From Azomonas tarimensis (lineage in GTDB: Bacteria > Pseudomonadota > Gammaproteobacteria > Pseudomonadales > Pseudomonadaceae): a stretch of DNA of 64,000 nt. The translations under genes were made by a program, and so were the position numbers. The notes beneath the pieces were generated by a model. That model was not told where the DNA came from, did not search any database, and was given only the letters and a program-made list of their open reading frames with translations. Of this stretch, positions 16,951-25,808 are shown piece after piece; within the stretch, counting starts at the first letter, position 1; the number at the start of each line of letters is the position of its first letter. The stretch covers positions 1 through 64,000 of the forward strand of contig NZ_JBHRXZ010000027.1 in the NCBI RefSeq assembly GCF_042648805.1, in the 5' to 3' direction.

Positions 16951-18492
16951 TCACACGGTCATGGACAGGTCCATGCGCCGCCCGTCGTCAGGGGCAGGGT
17001 GTGGGGGCATGTGGTGGACGCTGACCAGCACATCGTCCTGGCGCGACTCCAGGTGCACATCGAAGCCCCACAGCCGGTGGAGGTGCTTGAGGACCTCCTG
17101 GGTGGACTCGCCGAGCGGTTTGCGGTTGTGCTGCTGGTGACGCAGCGTGAGCGAGCGGTCGCCGCGCAGGTCGACATTGAACACCTGGATGTTGGGTTCG
17201 CGATTGCCGAGGTTGTATTGCGCTGCCAGCAGTTCGCGGATGGTGCGGTAGCCATCGTCGTCGTGGATGGCCGGGACCGACAGGTGTTCCTGGCGATCAT
17301 CGTCGAGGATACTGAACAGCTTGAGGTCGCGAATCACCTTTGGCGAAAGGAACTGCAGGATGAAGCTTTCATCCTTGAAGTTGTTCATCGCGAATTTGAC
17401 GGTGGTCAACCAGTCGCTGCCGGCCATGTCGGGGAACCAGCGCTTGTCCTCTTCGGTCGGGTTTTCGCAGATCCGGCGGATGTCGCGGAACATCGAGAAG
17501 CCCAGTGTGTAGGGGTTGATGCCACTGTAGTAGGGACTGTCAAAGCCTGGCTGGAAGATCACCCCGCAGTGCGATTGCAGGAACTCGATCATGAAGCCTT
17601 CGTCGACCAGGCCCTCGTCGTAGAGATCATTGACCAGCGTGTAGTGCCAGAAGGTCGCCCAACCTTCGTTCATGACCTGGGTCTGGCGCTGCGGATAGAA
17701 GTACTGCGCCACCTTGCGTACGATGCGCACCACCTCGCGTTGCCAGGGCTCCAGCAGCGGCGCATGCTTTTCGATGAAATAGAGGATGTTTTCCTGGGGC
17801 TCGGCCGGGAATCGCTTGCGCTCGTCCTGATCGTGCTCCTTGCCCGGCGCCAGCGGGATGGTGCGCCAGAGATCATTGACCTGGCGCTGCAGGTACTCCT
17901 CACGCTCGGCCTGGCGGCGACGTTCTTCTTCGGCGGAAATGGGGTAGGGGCGCTTGTAGCGGTCGACGCCGTAGTTCATCAGCGCATGGCAGGAATCCAG
18001 CAGGTCTTCCACCGCGTCGATGCCGTGTCGCTCCTCGCAGCGGGCGATGTACTGCTTGGCGAAGACCAGGTAATCGATGATCGAGCTGGCATCGGTCCAG
18101 GTGCGGAACAGGTAATTGCCCTTGAAGAAGCTGTTGTGGCCATAGCAGGCATGGGCGATCACCAGGGCCTGCATCATGATGGTGTTTTCTTCCATCAGGT
18201 AGGCGATGCAGGGGTCGGAGTTGATCACGATCTCATAGGCGAGCCCCATCTGGCCGCGCTTGTAACCTTTTTCGGTGGAGAGGAACTGCTTGCCATAGGA
18301 CCAGTGGTGATAGCCGATCGGCATGCCCACCGAGGCATAAGCGTCCATCATCTGTTCAGCTGAGATGATCTCGATCTGGTTGGGGTAGGTGTCGAGTCCG
18401 TAGCGTTCGGCAATGCGACCGATCTGGCGATCGTATTCCTGGATGAGCTCGAACGTCCATTCCGAGCCGGTGGAGATGGGCTGACGTTTCAT
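16951..18492 (-). CDS. ycgB: SpoVR family protein
   Basis: A 513-residue protein of the SpoVR/YcgB family, starting MKRQPISTGSEWTFELIQEY. Landmarks are HACYGHNSFFKGNY, MNEGWATFWHY and NPYTLGFSMFRDI. The conserved His/Glu residues in these motifs suggest a metal site, but the reaction is not known. It is nearly always found with prkA and yeaH, as here, where it is the third gene (9 bp after yeaH). The trio is stress or stationary-phase linked in the bacteria studied. Confidence 0.93.
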   Translation of the reverse strand: MKRQPISTGSEWTFELIQEYDRQIGRIAERYGLDTYPNQIEIISAEQMMDAYASVGMPIGYHHWSYGKQFLSTEKGYKRGQMGLAYEIVINSDPCIAYLMEENTIMMQALVIAHACYGHNSFFKGNYLFRTWTDASSIIDYLVFAKQYIARCEERHGIDAVEDLLDSCHALMNYGVDRYKRPYPISAEEERRRQAEREEYLQRQVNDLWRTIPLAPGKEHDQDERKRFPAEPQENILYFIEKHAPLLEPWQREVVRIVRKVAQYFYPQRQTQVMNEGWATFWHYTLVNDLYDEGLVDEGFMIEFLQSHCGVIFQPGFDSPYYSGINPYTLGFSMFRDIRRICENPTEEDKRWFPDMAGSDWLTTVKFAMNNFKDESFILQFLSPKVIRDLKLFSILDDDRQEHLSVPAIHDDDGYRTIRELLAAQYNLGNREPNIQVFNVDLRGDRSLTLRHQQHNRKPLGESTQEVLKHLHRLWGFDVHLESRQDDVLVSVHHMPPHPAPDDGRRMDLSMTV

Positions 18493-18501
18493 GTATCCCC
18501 C

Positions 18502-19773
18502 TCAGCTGACGAGCCGACGCTGGAAAAGCTCACGGAACACCGGATAGATATCCGCTGCGGAAACCAGTTGCTGCTGGGCGAAGCCTTCGGGGAAAGCCTC
18601 GCGCACGTTTTCGTATTCGTACCACAACGCCTGGTGCTCGCGGGGCGTGATTTCCACGTAGGAAAAATACTGGACGAACGGCATGATCTGGTTGACCAGG
18701 ATGTCCCGGCAGATCGGAGAGTCGTCGTTCCAGTTGTCGCCATCCGAGGCCTGAGCTGCGTAGATGTTCCACTCGTTGACCGGATAACGCTCGGCCATGA
18801 TCTCCTGCATCATCTTCAGCGCGCTGGAAACGATGGTCCCGCCTGTCTCGCGCGAGTAGAAGAACTCTTCCTCGTCCACCTCCTTGGCGCTGGTGTGGTG
18901 GCGAATGAACACCACGTCGATCTTGTCGTAGCTTCGTTTCAGGAACAGGTACAGCAGGATGAAGAACCGCTTGGCGATGTCCTTGGTGGACTGGGTCATG
19001 GAGCCCGATACGTCCATCAGGCAGAACATCACCGCCTTGGAGCTGGGGTTAGGCTGCTTCGACAGCAGGTTGTACTTGAGGTCGAAGGTGTCGAGAAAGG
19101 GCACCCGGTCGATGCGGCTGCGCAGGCGTTCGATCTCCAGTTCGGCAGCCTGAATGTCATCGAGGTTGTCCGGCTCTTCGAGCCGCAAGCGTTCGAGTTC
19201 GGCCTTGACCTGACGCAACTTGCCACGGCTGCTTCCCGACAGGGCGATGCGCCGGGCGTGGGCCGAGCGGAGCGTGCGCACGATATTGATGCGCGACGGG
19301 TTCCCCTCGCTGCTGATGCCTGCCCGCACCGTCTTGAAGGTATCGGCGCCGGTGATGTGCCGCTTGATCAGATTGGGCAGCTCCAGGTCCTCGAACATGA
19401 AGTCGAGAAACTCTTCCTGGGTGATCTGGAAGACGAACTCATCCATGCCCTCGCCGCTGTTGCTGGCCTGGCCGGCACCCTGGCCGCCACCGCCGCCCTG
19501 AGGCCTGGGAATGCGATCCCCGCTGACGAATTCCTTGTTGCCGGGATGCACGATGGTCTGCTTGCCGCCCTTGCCATGGTGCAGGACCGGCTCGTCGATA
19601 TCGCGACCGGGAATGCTGATTTGTTCGCCATGCTCCATATCGGTGATGGAGCGCCGGCCGACCGCCTCCTCGACTGCTTTCTTGATATGACCACGGTAGC
19701 GCCGCAGAAACCGCTGACGGTTTACCGTGCTCTTGTTCTTGCCATTCAGGCGTCGGTCGATCACGTAACTCAT
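18502..19773 (-). CDS. yeaH: YeaH/YhbH family protein (DUF444, VWA-like)
   Basis: A 423-residue protein starting MSYVIDRRLNGKNKSTVNRQ. The C-terminal half has a von Willebrand A-like fold, with CLMDVSGSMTQSTKDIAKRF containing the MIDAS motif D-x-S-G-S, and later FIRHHTSAKEVDEEEFF. A glycine-rich low-complexity patch (PQGGGGGQGAGQASNSGEGM) lies near residue 95. I start at 19773 because 19 earlier codons fall in a repeat element. It acts with the kinase PrkA in nutrient-stress response in E. coli. Confidence 0.93.
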   Translation of the reverse strand: MSYVIDRRLNGKNKSTVNRQRFLRRYRGHIKKAVEEAVGRRSITDMEHGEQISIPGRDIDEPVLHHGKGGKQTIVHPGNKEFVSGDRIPRPQGGGGGQGAGQASNSGEGMDEFVFQITQEEFLDFMFEDLELPNLIKRHITGADTFKTVRAGISSEGNPSRINIVRTLRSAHARRIALSGSSRGKLRQVKAELERLRLEEPDNLDDIQAAELEIERLRSRIDRVPFLDTFDLKYNLLSKQPNPSSKAVMFCLMDVSGSMTQSTKDIAKRFFILLYLFLKRSYDKIDVVFIRHHTSAKEVDEEEFFYSRETGGTIVSSALKMMQEIMAERYPVNEWNIYAAQASDGDNWNDDSPICRDILVNQIMPFVQYFSYVEITPREHQALWYEYENVREAFPEGFAQQQLVSAADIYPVFRELFQRRLVS

Positions 19774-19788
19774 AGGCCCCTCCAGGGG

Positions 19789-19880
19789 AGCTGCAAGCTT
19801 CAAGCGACAAGCTGCAAGCCGTGCCTGCAACTCGCCACTCCGTGCTCTTGCTTGCAGCTAACAGCTTGTGGCTTGAGGCT
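19789..19880. repeat. Intergenic repeat element between prkA and yeaH
   Basis: Imperfect inverted arms built from the word CAAGCTGCAAGC: CAAGCGACAAGCTGCAAGC (19801-19819) on one side and GCTTGCAGC, then AGCTTGTGGCTTG on the other. The 17-mer AGCTGCAAGCTTCAAGC at 19789-19805 recurs as its exact reverse complement at 47167-47183. It has the look of a REP-like element carried between genes. Confidence 0.6.
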
Positions 19881-19882
19881 GC

Positions 19883-21805
19883 TTACTGCGATTTGCGCAC
19901 CCGCAGATACCACTCGGACAACAGGCGCACCTGCTTCTCGGTATACCCGCGCTCGACCATGCGGGTAACGAAGTCGTTGTGCTTCTGCTGGTCTTCCTTG
20001 CTGGCCTTGGCGTTGAAGCTGATGACCGGCAGCAGGTCCTCGGTGTTGGAGAACATCTTCTTCTCGATCACCGCGCGCAGCTTCTCGTACGACAGCCAGC
20101 TGGGGTTCTTGCCGTTGTTGTTGGCGCGGGCGCGCAGGACGAAGTTGACGATCTCGTTGCGGAAGTCCTTCGGGTTGCTGATACCGGCCGGTTTCTCGAT
20201 CTTTTCCAGTTCCTCGTTGAGCGAGGCGCGGTTGAGGATCTCGCCGGTTTCAGGGTCGCGGTATTCCTGGTCCTGGATCCAGAAGTCGGCGTACAGCACA
20301 TAACGGTCGAAGATGTTCTGGCCGTATTCGCTGTAGGACTCGAGGTAGGCGGTCTGGATCTCCTTGCCGATGAACTCGACGTAACGCGGCGCCAGGTACT
20401 CCTTGATGAAGCGCAGGTAGCGCTCGCGCACTTCGGCCGGGAACTGCTCCTGTTCGATCTGCTGCTCCAGCACGTAGAGCAGGTGCACCGGGTTGGCGGC
20501 GATTTCATGCGGATCGAAGTTGAACACCTTGGACAGGATCTTGAAGGCGAAGCGGGTAGAGAGCCCGTTCATGCCTTCGTCCACGCCCGCGTTGTCGCGG
20601 TACTCCTGGATCGACTTGGCCTTGGGGTCGGTGTCCTTCAGGTTCTCGCCGTCATAGACGCGCATCTTGGAGTAGATGTTGGAGTTTTCCGGTTCCTTCA
20701 GGCGCGAGAGTACCGAAAACTGAGCCAGCATCTTCAACGTGTCCGGCGCGCAGTGCGCTCTGGAAAGCGAGCTGTTGATCAGCAGTTTGTCGTAGATCTT
20801 CACCTCATCCGATACACGCAGGCAGTACGGCACCTTGACGATGTAGATACGGTCGATGAAGGCCTCGTTGTTCTTGTTGTTGCGGAAGGTATGCCACTCC
20901 GACTCGTTGGAGTGGGCCAGCAGGATGCCGTTGAAGGGAATCGCGCCCAGGCCTTCGGTACTGTTGTAGTTGCCCTCCTGCGTGGCAGTCAGCAGTGGGT
21001 GCAATACTTTGATCGGAGCCTTGAACATCTCCACGAACTCCATCAGGCCCTGGTTGGCCCGGCACAGCGCGCCCGAATAGCTGTAGGCGTCCGCGTCGTT
21101 CTGCGGGAAATCTTCGAGCTTGCGGATATCCACCTTGCCCACCAGCGCGGAGATGTCCTGGTTGTTCTCGTCGCCCGGTTCGGTCTTGGCGACCGCGATC
21201 TGGTTGAGAATCGAGGGATAGAGCTTCACGACACGGAACTTGGAGATGTCGCCGCCATACTCCTGCAGGCGCTTGGTGGCCCAGGGCGACATGATGGAGC
21301 TCAGGTAACGGCGAGAGATGCCGTAGTCCTCCTCGAGGATCTCGGCATCTTCGGCGGGATTGAACAGGCCCAGGGGCGACTCGAAGACCGGCGACCCCTT
21401 GATCGCGTAGAAGGGTACGTGCTCGATGAGTTGCTTGAGCTTCTCGGCCAGGGACGACTTGCCCCCACCGACCGGGCCCAGGAGATAGAGGATCTGCTTC
21501 TTCTCTTCCAGCCCCTGTGCGGCATGGCGGAAGTAGGAAACGATCTGCTCGATGCAGTCTTCCATTCCGTGAAAGTCAGCGAAGGCCGGATAACGGCGAA
21601 TCACCTTGTTCGCGAAAATGCGCGAGAGACGCGGGTCGCTAGTGGTGTCGACGAGTTCAGGCTCGCCGATGGCCATGAGCATGCGTTCTGGCGCGGTGGC
21701 ATAGGTTCTCGGATCCTGCTTGCACAGATCGAGATACTCCTGCAGTGAATATTCCTCTTGGCGAGTCGCTTCAAAGCGTTGCTGGAAGTGGCTGAAAATA
21801 CTCAT
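19883..21805 (-). CDS. prkA: PrkA family serine protein kinase
   Basis: A 640-residue protein starting MSIFSHFQQRFEATRQEEYS, the usual length. An AAA+ module fills the first 380 residues, with Walker A GPVGGGKSSLAEKL. The PrkA C-terminal domain follows, including GEILNRASLNEELEKIEKPA. PrkA (YeaG) is a serine kinase, or an ATPase acting with a protease in some species, involved in stationary phase and nitrogen starvation. It heads the prkA-yeaH-spoVR operon. I start at 21805, preceded by GAGGTGAAG. Confidence 0.95.
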   Translation of the reverse strand: MSIFSHFQQRFEATRQEEYSLQEYLDLCKQDPRTYATAPERMLMAIGEPELVDTTSDPRLSRIFANKVIRRYPAFADFHGMEDCIEQIVSYFRHAAQGLEEKKQILYLLGPVGGGKSSLAEKLKQLIEHVPFYAIKGSPVFESPLGLFNPAEDAEILEEDYGISRRYLSSIMSPWATKRLQEYGGDISKFRVVKLYPSILNQIAVAKTEPGDENNQDISALVGKVDIRKLEDFPQNDADAYSYSGALCRANQGLMEFVEMFKAPIKVLHPLLTATQEGNYNSTEGLGAIPFNGILLAHSNESEWHTFRNNKNNEAFIDRIYIVKVPYCLRVSDEVKIYDKLLINSSLSRAHCAPDTLKMLAQFSVLSRLKEPENSNIYSKMRVYDGENLKDTDPKAKSIQEYRDNAGVDEGMNGLSTRFAFKILSKVFNFDPHEIAANPVHLLYVLEQQIEQEQFPAEVRERYLRFIKEYLAPRYVEFIGKEIQTAYLESYSEYGQNIFDRYVLYADFWIQDQEYRDPETGEILNRASLNEELEKIEKPAGISNPKDFRNEIVNFVLRARANNNGKNPSWLSYEKLRAVIEKKMFSNTEDLLPVISFNAKASKEDQQKHNDFVTRMVERGYTEKQVRLLSEWYLRVRKSQ

Positions 21806-22209
21806 GACTTCACCTCGGTCGATGCTCGGAGCCGGCGTGCCATCAGGCATTCCCAGGCCGCCGACACAATCGGCTGGCGCCTGTTACGTCTGATGGTCGT
21901 TGAGTTCTTGTGGCCCGGAAACCACTTGGCCTGTGTGGCCTAATGGGCCCTGCAAATGGGATGCCGCCTGCCCCTCTGGATCTACTGTATCTCGACACCA
22001 CCCCCCATAACCGATCTGGATCGGCAGGCGGATGCGCCCTGAACGGCCCAGCCCATGGCATGCAGCCGGTCGCCCCCTTTGGAGGGTCCCATCAAAAGGA
22101 TAGTTCGGTTTTCGGGTGTTGCAGGACGAACAATAGGTTTCGCGGCATGACCGAGCCCCCGAGGAGGTGCGTGCGCTATCTTGGTGCGCGATCGAGGCGG
22201 AGCGGCAGC
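21806..22209. other. 404-bp upstream region of prkA
   Basis: No protein-coding signal. It holds a candidate sigma 54 promoter on the minus strand (given separately) and a leader of roughly 135 nt. GCGCAC occurs twice in direct orientation near 22170-22190 but does not form an NtrC palindrome. The remainder shows nothing I can name. Confidence 0.5.
21951..21966 (-). promoter_or_regulatory. Candidate sigma 54 promoter of prkA operon
   Basis: On the minus strand, CGGCATCCCATTTGCA has GG and GC separated by exactly 10 bp, as in the -24/-12 consensus (TGGCAC-N5-TTGCA). The E. coli yeaGH operon is known to be sigma 54 dependent, which makes the match more credible. Confidence 0.5.
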
Positions 22210-22533
22210 TCAGGCGCCATCTTCGATCTCTTCGGGATACAGGCTGCGCCACATTTCAAACCCACCGTCGAGGCTGTACACCTCGGAAAATCCTTGGTTG
22301 GTGAGATAGGCCGCGGCATTCTGACTGGAGTGGCCGTGGTAGCAGGTCACGATCAGCGGTGCATCGAAGTCGGCGCCGGCGAGAAAATCGGGCAGGTTCT
22401 GATTGTCAATCCGCGTGGAGCCGGTGATATGGCCGCTGGCGAAGCTCTGTGGGTCACGGATATCGACCACCACGGCGCCATTTTCGCGCAGGGTGGCGGC
22501 TTCGGATGGGGCAATGCGTTTGAAGTCACTCAT
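22210..22533 (-). CDS. glpE: Thiosulfate sulfurtransferase GlpE (rhodanese)
   Basis: A 107-residue single-domain rhodanese. The active-site loop is CYHGHSS, with the catalytic Cys at about residue 63. VVDIRDPQSFASGHI and GGFEMWRS are the other rhodanese landmarks. It moves sulfane sulfur from thiosulfate to cyanide or thiol acceptors. The start at 22533 overlaps the apaH stop by 8 bp, so translation is coupled. Confidence 0.93.
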   Translation of the reverse strand: MSDFKRIAPSEAATLRENGAVVVDIRDPQSFASGHITGSTRIDNQNLPDFLAGADFDAPLIVTCYHGHSSQNAAAYLTNQGFSEVYSLDGGFEMWRSLYPEEIEDGA

Positions 22534-23353
22534 CAGCGGGTCTCTTGCAGTCATGGCAGTGAAGTTCGCCAGTATCGAGGTTCGCCAGCGTCATGGCATT
22601 GCCCCAGACACAACCGGTGTCCAGGGCATAGACGTCCGGCTCGTCGCAACGGCCTTCCAACGCCGCCCAGTGGCCGAATACCAGACGGTGGCCGCGGGTC
22701 TTGCGCTCGGCGTGCTGGAACCAGGGCGCGAAGCCGCTGGGTGCGGTTCCCAGCCCTTCCTTGGCGACGAGATCGAGGGTGCCGTCCGCGGTGCAGAAGC
22801 GCATCCGGGTGAAGTAGTTGGTAATCACTCGGAGCCGCTCCACGCCCTTGAGGTTCTTGTTCCACTTGGCCGGCTGGTTGCCGTACATGCCGTCCAGGAA
22901 GGGCTTCACGCAGGCGTCGTCACGTAGCGCCTGTTGCACCTCGGCCGCCCGCCGCAGCGCCTTGGCGATGCTCCACTGCGGAGGGATTCCGGCATGCACC
23001 ATGGTGAGGTCGCGCTCGGGATCGTGGTGGACCAGTTCGAGCCCGCGCAACCAGTCGATGAGCTCGCTACGGTCCGGCGCGTCGAGAATGGGTTGCAGGG
23101 TGTCGGATTTCTTCATCCGCTCAACATCGTAGGCGACTGCCAGAAGATGCAGATCATGGTTGCCCAGCACGCTGACCGCCGAGGTGCCCAGGTCGCGGAC
23201 GAATCGCAGGCACTCCAGCGATTTCGGCCCGCGATTGACGAGATCGCCCACAAGCCACAGGCAATCCCGGGATGGGCTGAAAGCGGCCCGATCGAGCAGC
23301 TTCAACAGCGGATCAAGGCAACCTTGCAGGTCACCTACGGCGTAAAGGGTCAT
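22526..23353 (-). CDS. apaH: Bis(5'-nucleosyl)-tetraphosphatase, symmetrical
   Basis: A 275-residue metallophosphatase starting MTLYAVGDLQGCLDPLLKLL. The motifs GDLQGC, GDLVNRGPKS and LGNHD hold the two metals. It splits Ap4A to 2 ADP and also removes Np4 caps from RNA. It is followed by glpE and preceded by apaG, 21 bp away, the standard pseudomonad order. Confidence 0.96.
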   Translation of the reverse strand: MTLYAVGDLQGCLDPLLKLLDRAAFSPSRDCLWLVGDLVNRGPKSLECLRFVRDLGTSAVSVLGNHDLHLLAVAYDVERMKKSDTLQPILDAPDRSELIDWLRGLELVHHDPERDLTMVHAGIPPQWSIAKALRRAAEVQQALRDDACVKPFLDGMYGNQPAKWNKNLKGVERLRVITNYFTRMRFCTADGTLDLVAKEGLGTAPSGFAPWFQHAERKTRGHRLVFGHWAALEGRCDEPDVYALDTGCVWGNAMTLANLDTGELHCHDCKRPADE

Positions 23354-23374
23354 CGAAGCCTTGCCTCGCAAACG

Positions 23375-23755
23375 TCAGTGCAGGGCACCGGGCACGGCCA
23401 GCCGGAAAGGCGCGATCTCGGCGTCGAAACTCTGGCCATCATCGGCCAGCATCTGGTAGCTGCCCTGCATGCTGCCGACGCGCGAAGCGAGCAGGGTTCC
23501 GCTGGTGTAGCTGTGGCTCGCCCCTGGGGCGATCACCGGCTGTTCACCCACCACGCCCGCGCCGCGAACTTCCTGTACCTTGCCGTCGCCGTCGGTGATG
23601 ATCCAGTGGCGGGACAGCAGCTGCGCCGATACGGTGCCGTTATTGGTGATGGTTATCTTGTAGGCAAAGGCAAAGCGGTTTTGTTCCGGCTCGGACTGCT
23701 CGGCCAGGTAGCGGGTGGTGACGTCGACATCGATGCGATAGCGGGGATCGGTCAT
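23375..23755 (-). CDS. apaG: Co2+/Mg2+ efflux-associated protein ApaG
   Basis: A 126-residue protein of exact family length. It starts MTDPRYRIDVDVTTRYLAEQ and contains ITNNGTVSAQLLSRHWIITD and the Gly-rich EVRGAGVVGEQPVIAPG. The fold is fibronectin III-like. Its biochemical function is not settled; it was linked to Co/Mg resistance in Salmonella. It lies between rsmA and apaH. Confidence 0.95.
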   Translation of the reverse strand: MTDPRYRIDVDVTTRYLAEQSEPEQNRFAFAYKITITNNGTVSAQLLSRHWIITDGDGKVQEVRGAGVVGEQPVIAPGASHSYTSGTLLASRVGSMQGSYQMLADDGQSFDAEIAPFRLAVPGALH

Positions 23756-23778
23756 GAGTGTTCCTGTCGGTCGGGCGG

Positions 23779-24576
23779 TCATCGGCGCGCGGCCAGTTGG
23801 TCGGCCAGGCGCACGAAGGCAGCCAGGTCCAGCTGTTCGGGGCGCAGGCCGCCGTCCACGCCAGCGGCTTCGATGGCCTCGTGGTCGAGCAGACCCTTGA
23901 GTGTGTTGCGCAAGGTCTTGCGGCGCTGGTTGAAGGCTTCGCGAACGATGCGCTCCAGCTGCAGGGGATCCTTTGCGATGTGCGGCGCAGTGGCGTGGGG
24001 GGTCAGTCTGACAATGGCCGAGTCGACCTTGGGCGCCGGGTTGAAGGCCCCGGGGCCGACGTTGAACAGGTGTTCGACCTGGCAGTGGTACTGGACCATG
24101 ATCGACAGTCGACCCCAGTCGCCGCCGCCGGGCGAGGCGGCCATGCGCTCGACCACTTCCTTCTGCAGCATGAAATGCATGTCGCGGATCAGCGGGGCAT
24201 GGGCCAGCAGATGAAAGATCAGCGGCGTGGAAATGTTGTACGGCAGGTTGCCGACGATGCGTAGGCTGCGCGGTGCCTCGGCCAGTTGGGCGAAATCGAA
24301 CTTGAGTGCATCGCCCTGGTGCAGGGCGAAGCGCGGGGCCTGGCTGAAGCGTGTCCTGAGCAGGGGTACCAGATCGTGGTCGAGTTCGATGACGTCAAGA
24401 CGCGCACCGCTGCCCAGCAGCCCCTCGGTGATGGCGCCCTGGCCGGGGCCGATCTCCACCAGATGCTCATCCTCACGCGCATGGATGGCCCTGAGAATGC
24501 GATGGATGACCCCCGCATCATGCAGGAAATTCTGGCCAAAGCGCTTGCGCGCGCGATGTTGATAAAGCTCGGACAT
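23779..24576 (-). CDS. rsmA: 16S rRNA (adenine1518/1519-N6)-dimethyltransferase
   Basis: A 265-residue KsgA/RsmA. It starts MSELYQHRARKRFGQNFLHD. The SAM motif is EIGPGQGAIT, and the catalytic NLPY follows in IVGNLPYNIST. It dimethylates two adjacent adenines in helix 45 of 16S rRNA, a late 30S checkpoint. The start at 24576 excludes about 68 upstream in-frame codons that lie in repeat DNA. Confidence 0.97.
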   Translation of the reverse strand: MSELYQHRARKRFGQNFLHDAGVIHRILRAIHAREDEHLVEIGPGQGAITEGLLGSGARLDVIELDHDLVPLLRTRFSQAPRFALHQGDALKFDFAQLAEAPRSLRIVGNLPYNISTPLIFHLLAHAPLIRDMHFMLQKEVVERMAASPGGGDWGRLSIMVQYHCQVEHLFNVGPGAFNPAPKVDSAIVRLTPHATAPHIAKDPLQLERIVREAFNQRRKTLRNTLKGLLDHEAIEAAGVDGGLRPEQLDLAAFVRLADQLAARR

Positions 24577-24757
24577 GGCTGAAGCTCCAGAAAAACAGCC
24601 TGAAGCCTTTAGCTCGCAGCTGGAATGAAAAACGAAGTCTAGCAGGCGCCGACGCCAAAGGGCCTCTGGGCTGGGCGTCCAGCGCTGAGCTGGACGACGA
24701 GCTCGTTGTCGGTCATGCCTTCGGCGAAGGCGACCTTGCGGTGCGGTAGAGCGCTCT

Positions 24758-24790
24758 GTCGGGGTACGCCCTGCGGCCAACCCGACCTAC
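24758..24790. repeat. Dispersed hairpin element (GTAGGTCGG family)
   Basis: On the minus strand GTAGGTCGGGTT leads a hairpin closed by CCCCGAC, with a GC-rich loop (GGCCGCAGGGCGTA). It resembles the two copies near 32431-32520 and lies in the 236-bp gap between pdxA and rsmA, which otherwise shows nothing. Confidence 0.5.
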
Positions 24791-24812
24791 GCCCGACACC
24801 GGCGGCGCCGTG

Positions 24813-25808
24813 TCACGGTGCCTTCGCCGCTTCGGCCATCTGATAAGCCGTTTCCAGCGCTACCTGCAGGCTGCCGGTGTCGATGCGGCCGGTGCCGGCG
24901 AGATCCAGGGCGGTGCCGTGGTCGACCGAGGTGCGGATGATCGGCATCCCCAGGGTCACATTGACCGCGGCGCCGAACCCTTTGTACTTGAGCACTGGCA
25001 GGCCCTGGTCATGGTACATGGCCAATACCGCGTCACAGTGCTCCAGGTTCTTCGGGGTAAAGAGGGTGTCGGCAGGCAGCGGGCCGACCAGGTCCATGCC
25101 GTCGGCGCGTAGCCGTTCGAGGCACGGCTCGATGATCTCGATCTCTTCGCGGCCCAGGTGCCCACCTTCCCCGGCATGTGGGTTGAGGCCGCAGACCAGG
25201 ATGCGTGGCCGGTTCAGGCCGAATTTCTCCACGAGGTCTCGATGCAGGATCCGCGTGACCTGCTCCAGTCGGTCGCCGGTGATGGCTGCGGCCACGTCCT
25301 TGAGAGGCAGATGCGTGGTCACCAGTGCCACCCGAAGACCCTGAGTGGCGAGCATCATCACCACCTGGGGCGCGCCGGTCAGTTCGGCGAGAAATTCGGT
25401 GTGGCCGGAAAACGCCGTGCCCGCCTCGTTGATCACACCCTTGTGGACCGGGGCGGTGATCATCCCGGCGAAATCACCGTCGATACAACCCTGGCCAGCT
25501 CGGGTCAGGGTTTCCAGTACGTAGGCGGCGTTGCGTGGGTCGAGCTGGCCACTCTGGGCCGCTATGGCCAGCGGGGTATCCCAGACGTAGAGTGTGCCGG
25601 CCGGCGCCGGCAGCTCTGGCCAGCGGCCGGGCGAGACAGCTACGAGATCGACCTGTACGCCGAGTTCGGCCGCTCGCGCGTGCAGCAGCTCGAGGTCGGC
25701 CACCACCACCAGAACCCGGGGCTGGGCTTGCGCGGCGAGCAGCAGGCAGAGGTCGGGGCCTATGCCTGCCGGTTCACCAGGGGTGAGGGCGAAGCGATGG
25801 ACGTTCAG
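24813..25808 (-). CDS. pdxA: 4-hydroxythreonine-4-phosphate dehydrogenase
   Basis: PdxA of vitamin B6 synthesis. The conserved start FALTPGEPAGIGPDLCLLLA is present in frame. Further on come GMITAPVHKGVINEAG, SGHTEFLAELT, GLNPHAGEGGHLG and VLAMYHDQGLPVLKYKGFG with the metal-binding His residues. No ATG, GTG or TTG precedes the conserved N terminus in this frame, back to a stop 13 codons earlier in the surA-coding DNA. The only usual-type candidate is the CTG at 25808, which overlaps the surA stop as CTGA and gives 331 residues, the normal length. A GTG start at 25709 would remove the TPGEPAGIGP motif. Confidence 0.9.
   Translation of the reverse strand: MNVHRFALTPGEPAGIGPDLCLLLAAQAQPRVLVVVADLELLHARAAELGVQVDLVAVSPGRWPELPAPAGTLYVWDTPLAIAAQSGQLDPRNAAYVLETLTRAGQGCIDGDFAGMITAPVHKGVINEAGTAFSGHTEFLAELTGAPQVVMMLATQGLRVALVTTHLPLKDVAAAITGDRLEQVTRILHRDLVEKFGLNRPRILVCGLNPHAGEGGHLGREEIEIIEPCLERLRADGMDLVGPLPADTLFTPKNLEHCDAVLAMYHDQGLPVLKYKGFGAAVNVTLGMPIIRTSVDHGTALDLAGTGRIDTGSLQVALETAYQMAEAAKAP

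Noticed and set aside
19979..21748. Long plus-strand frame over prkA
   Set aside because: Antisense shadow of a strongly conserved gene, with low-complexity composition and no motifs.
22165..22195. Possible NtrC sites upstream of prkA (GCGCAC words)
   Set aside because: The two words are in direct orientation and do not form the GCAC-N7-GTGC palindrome.
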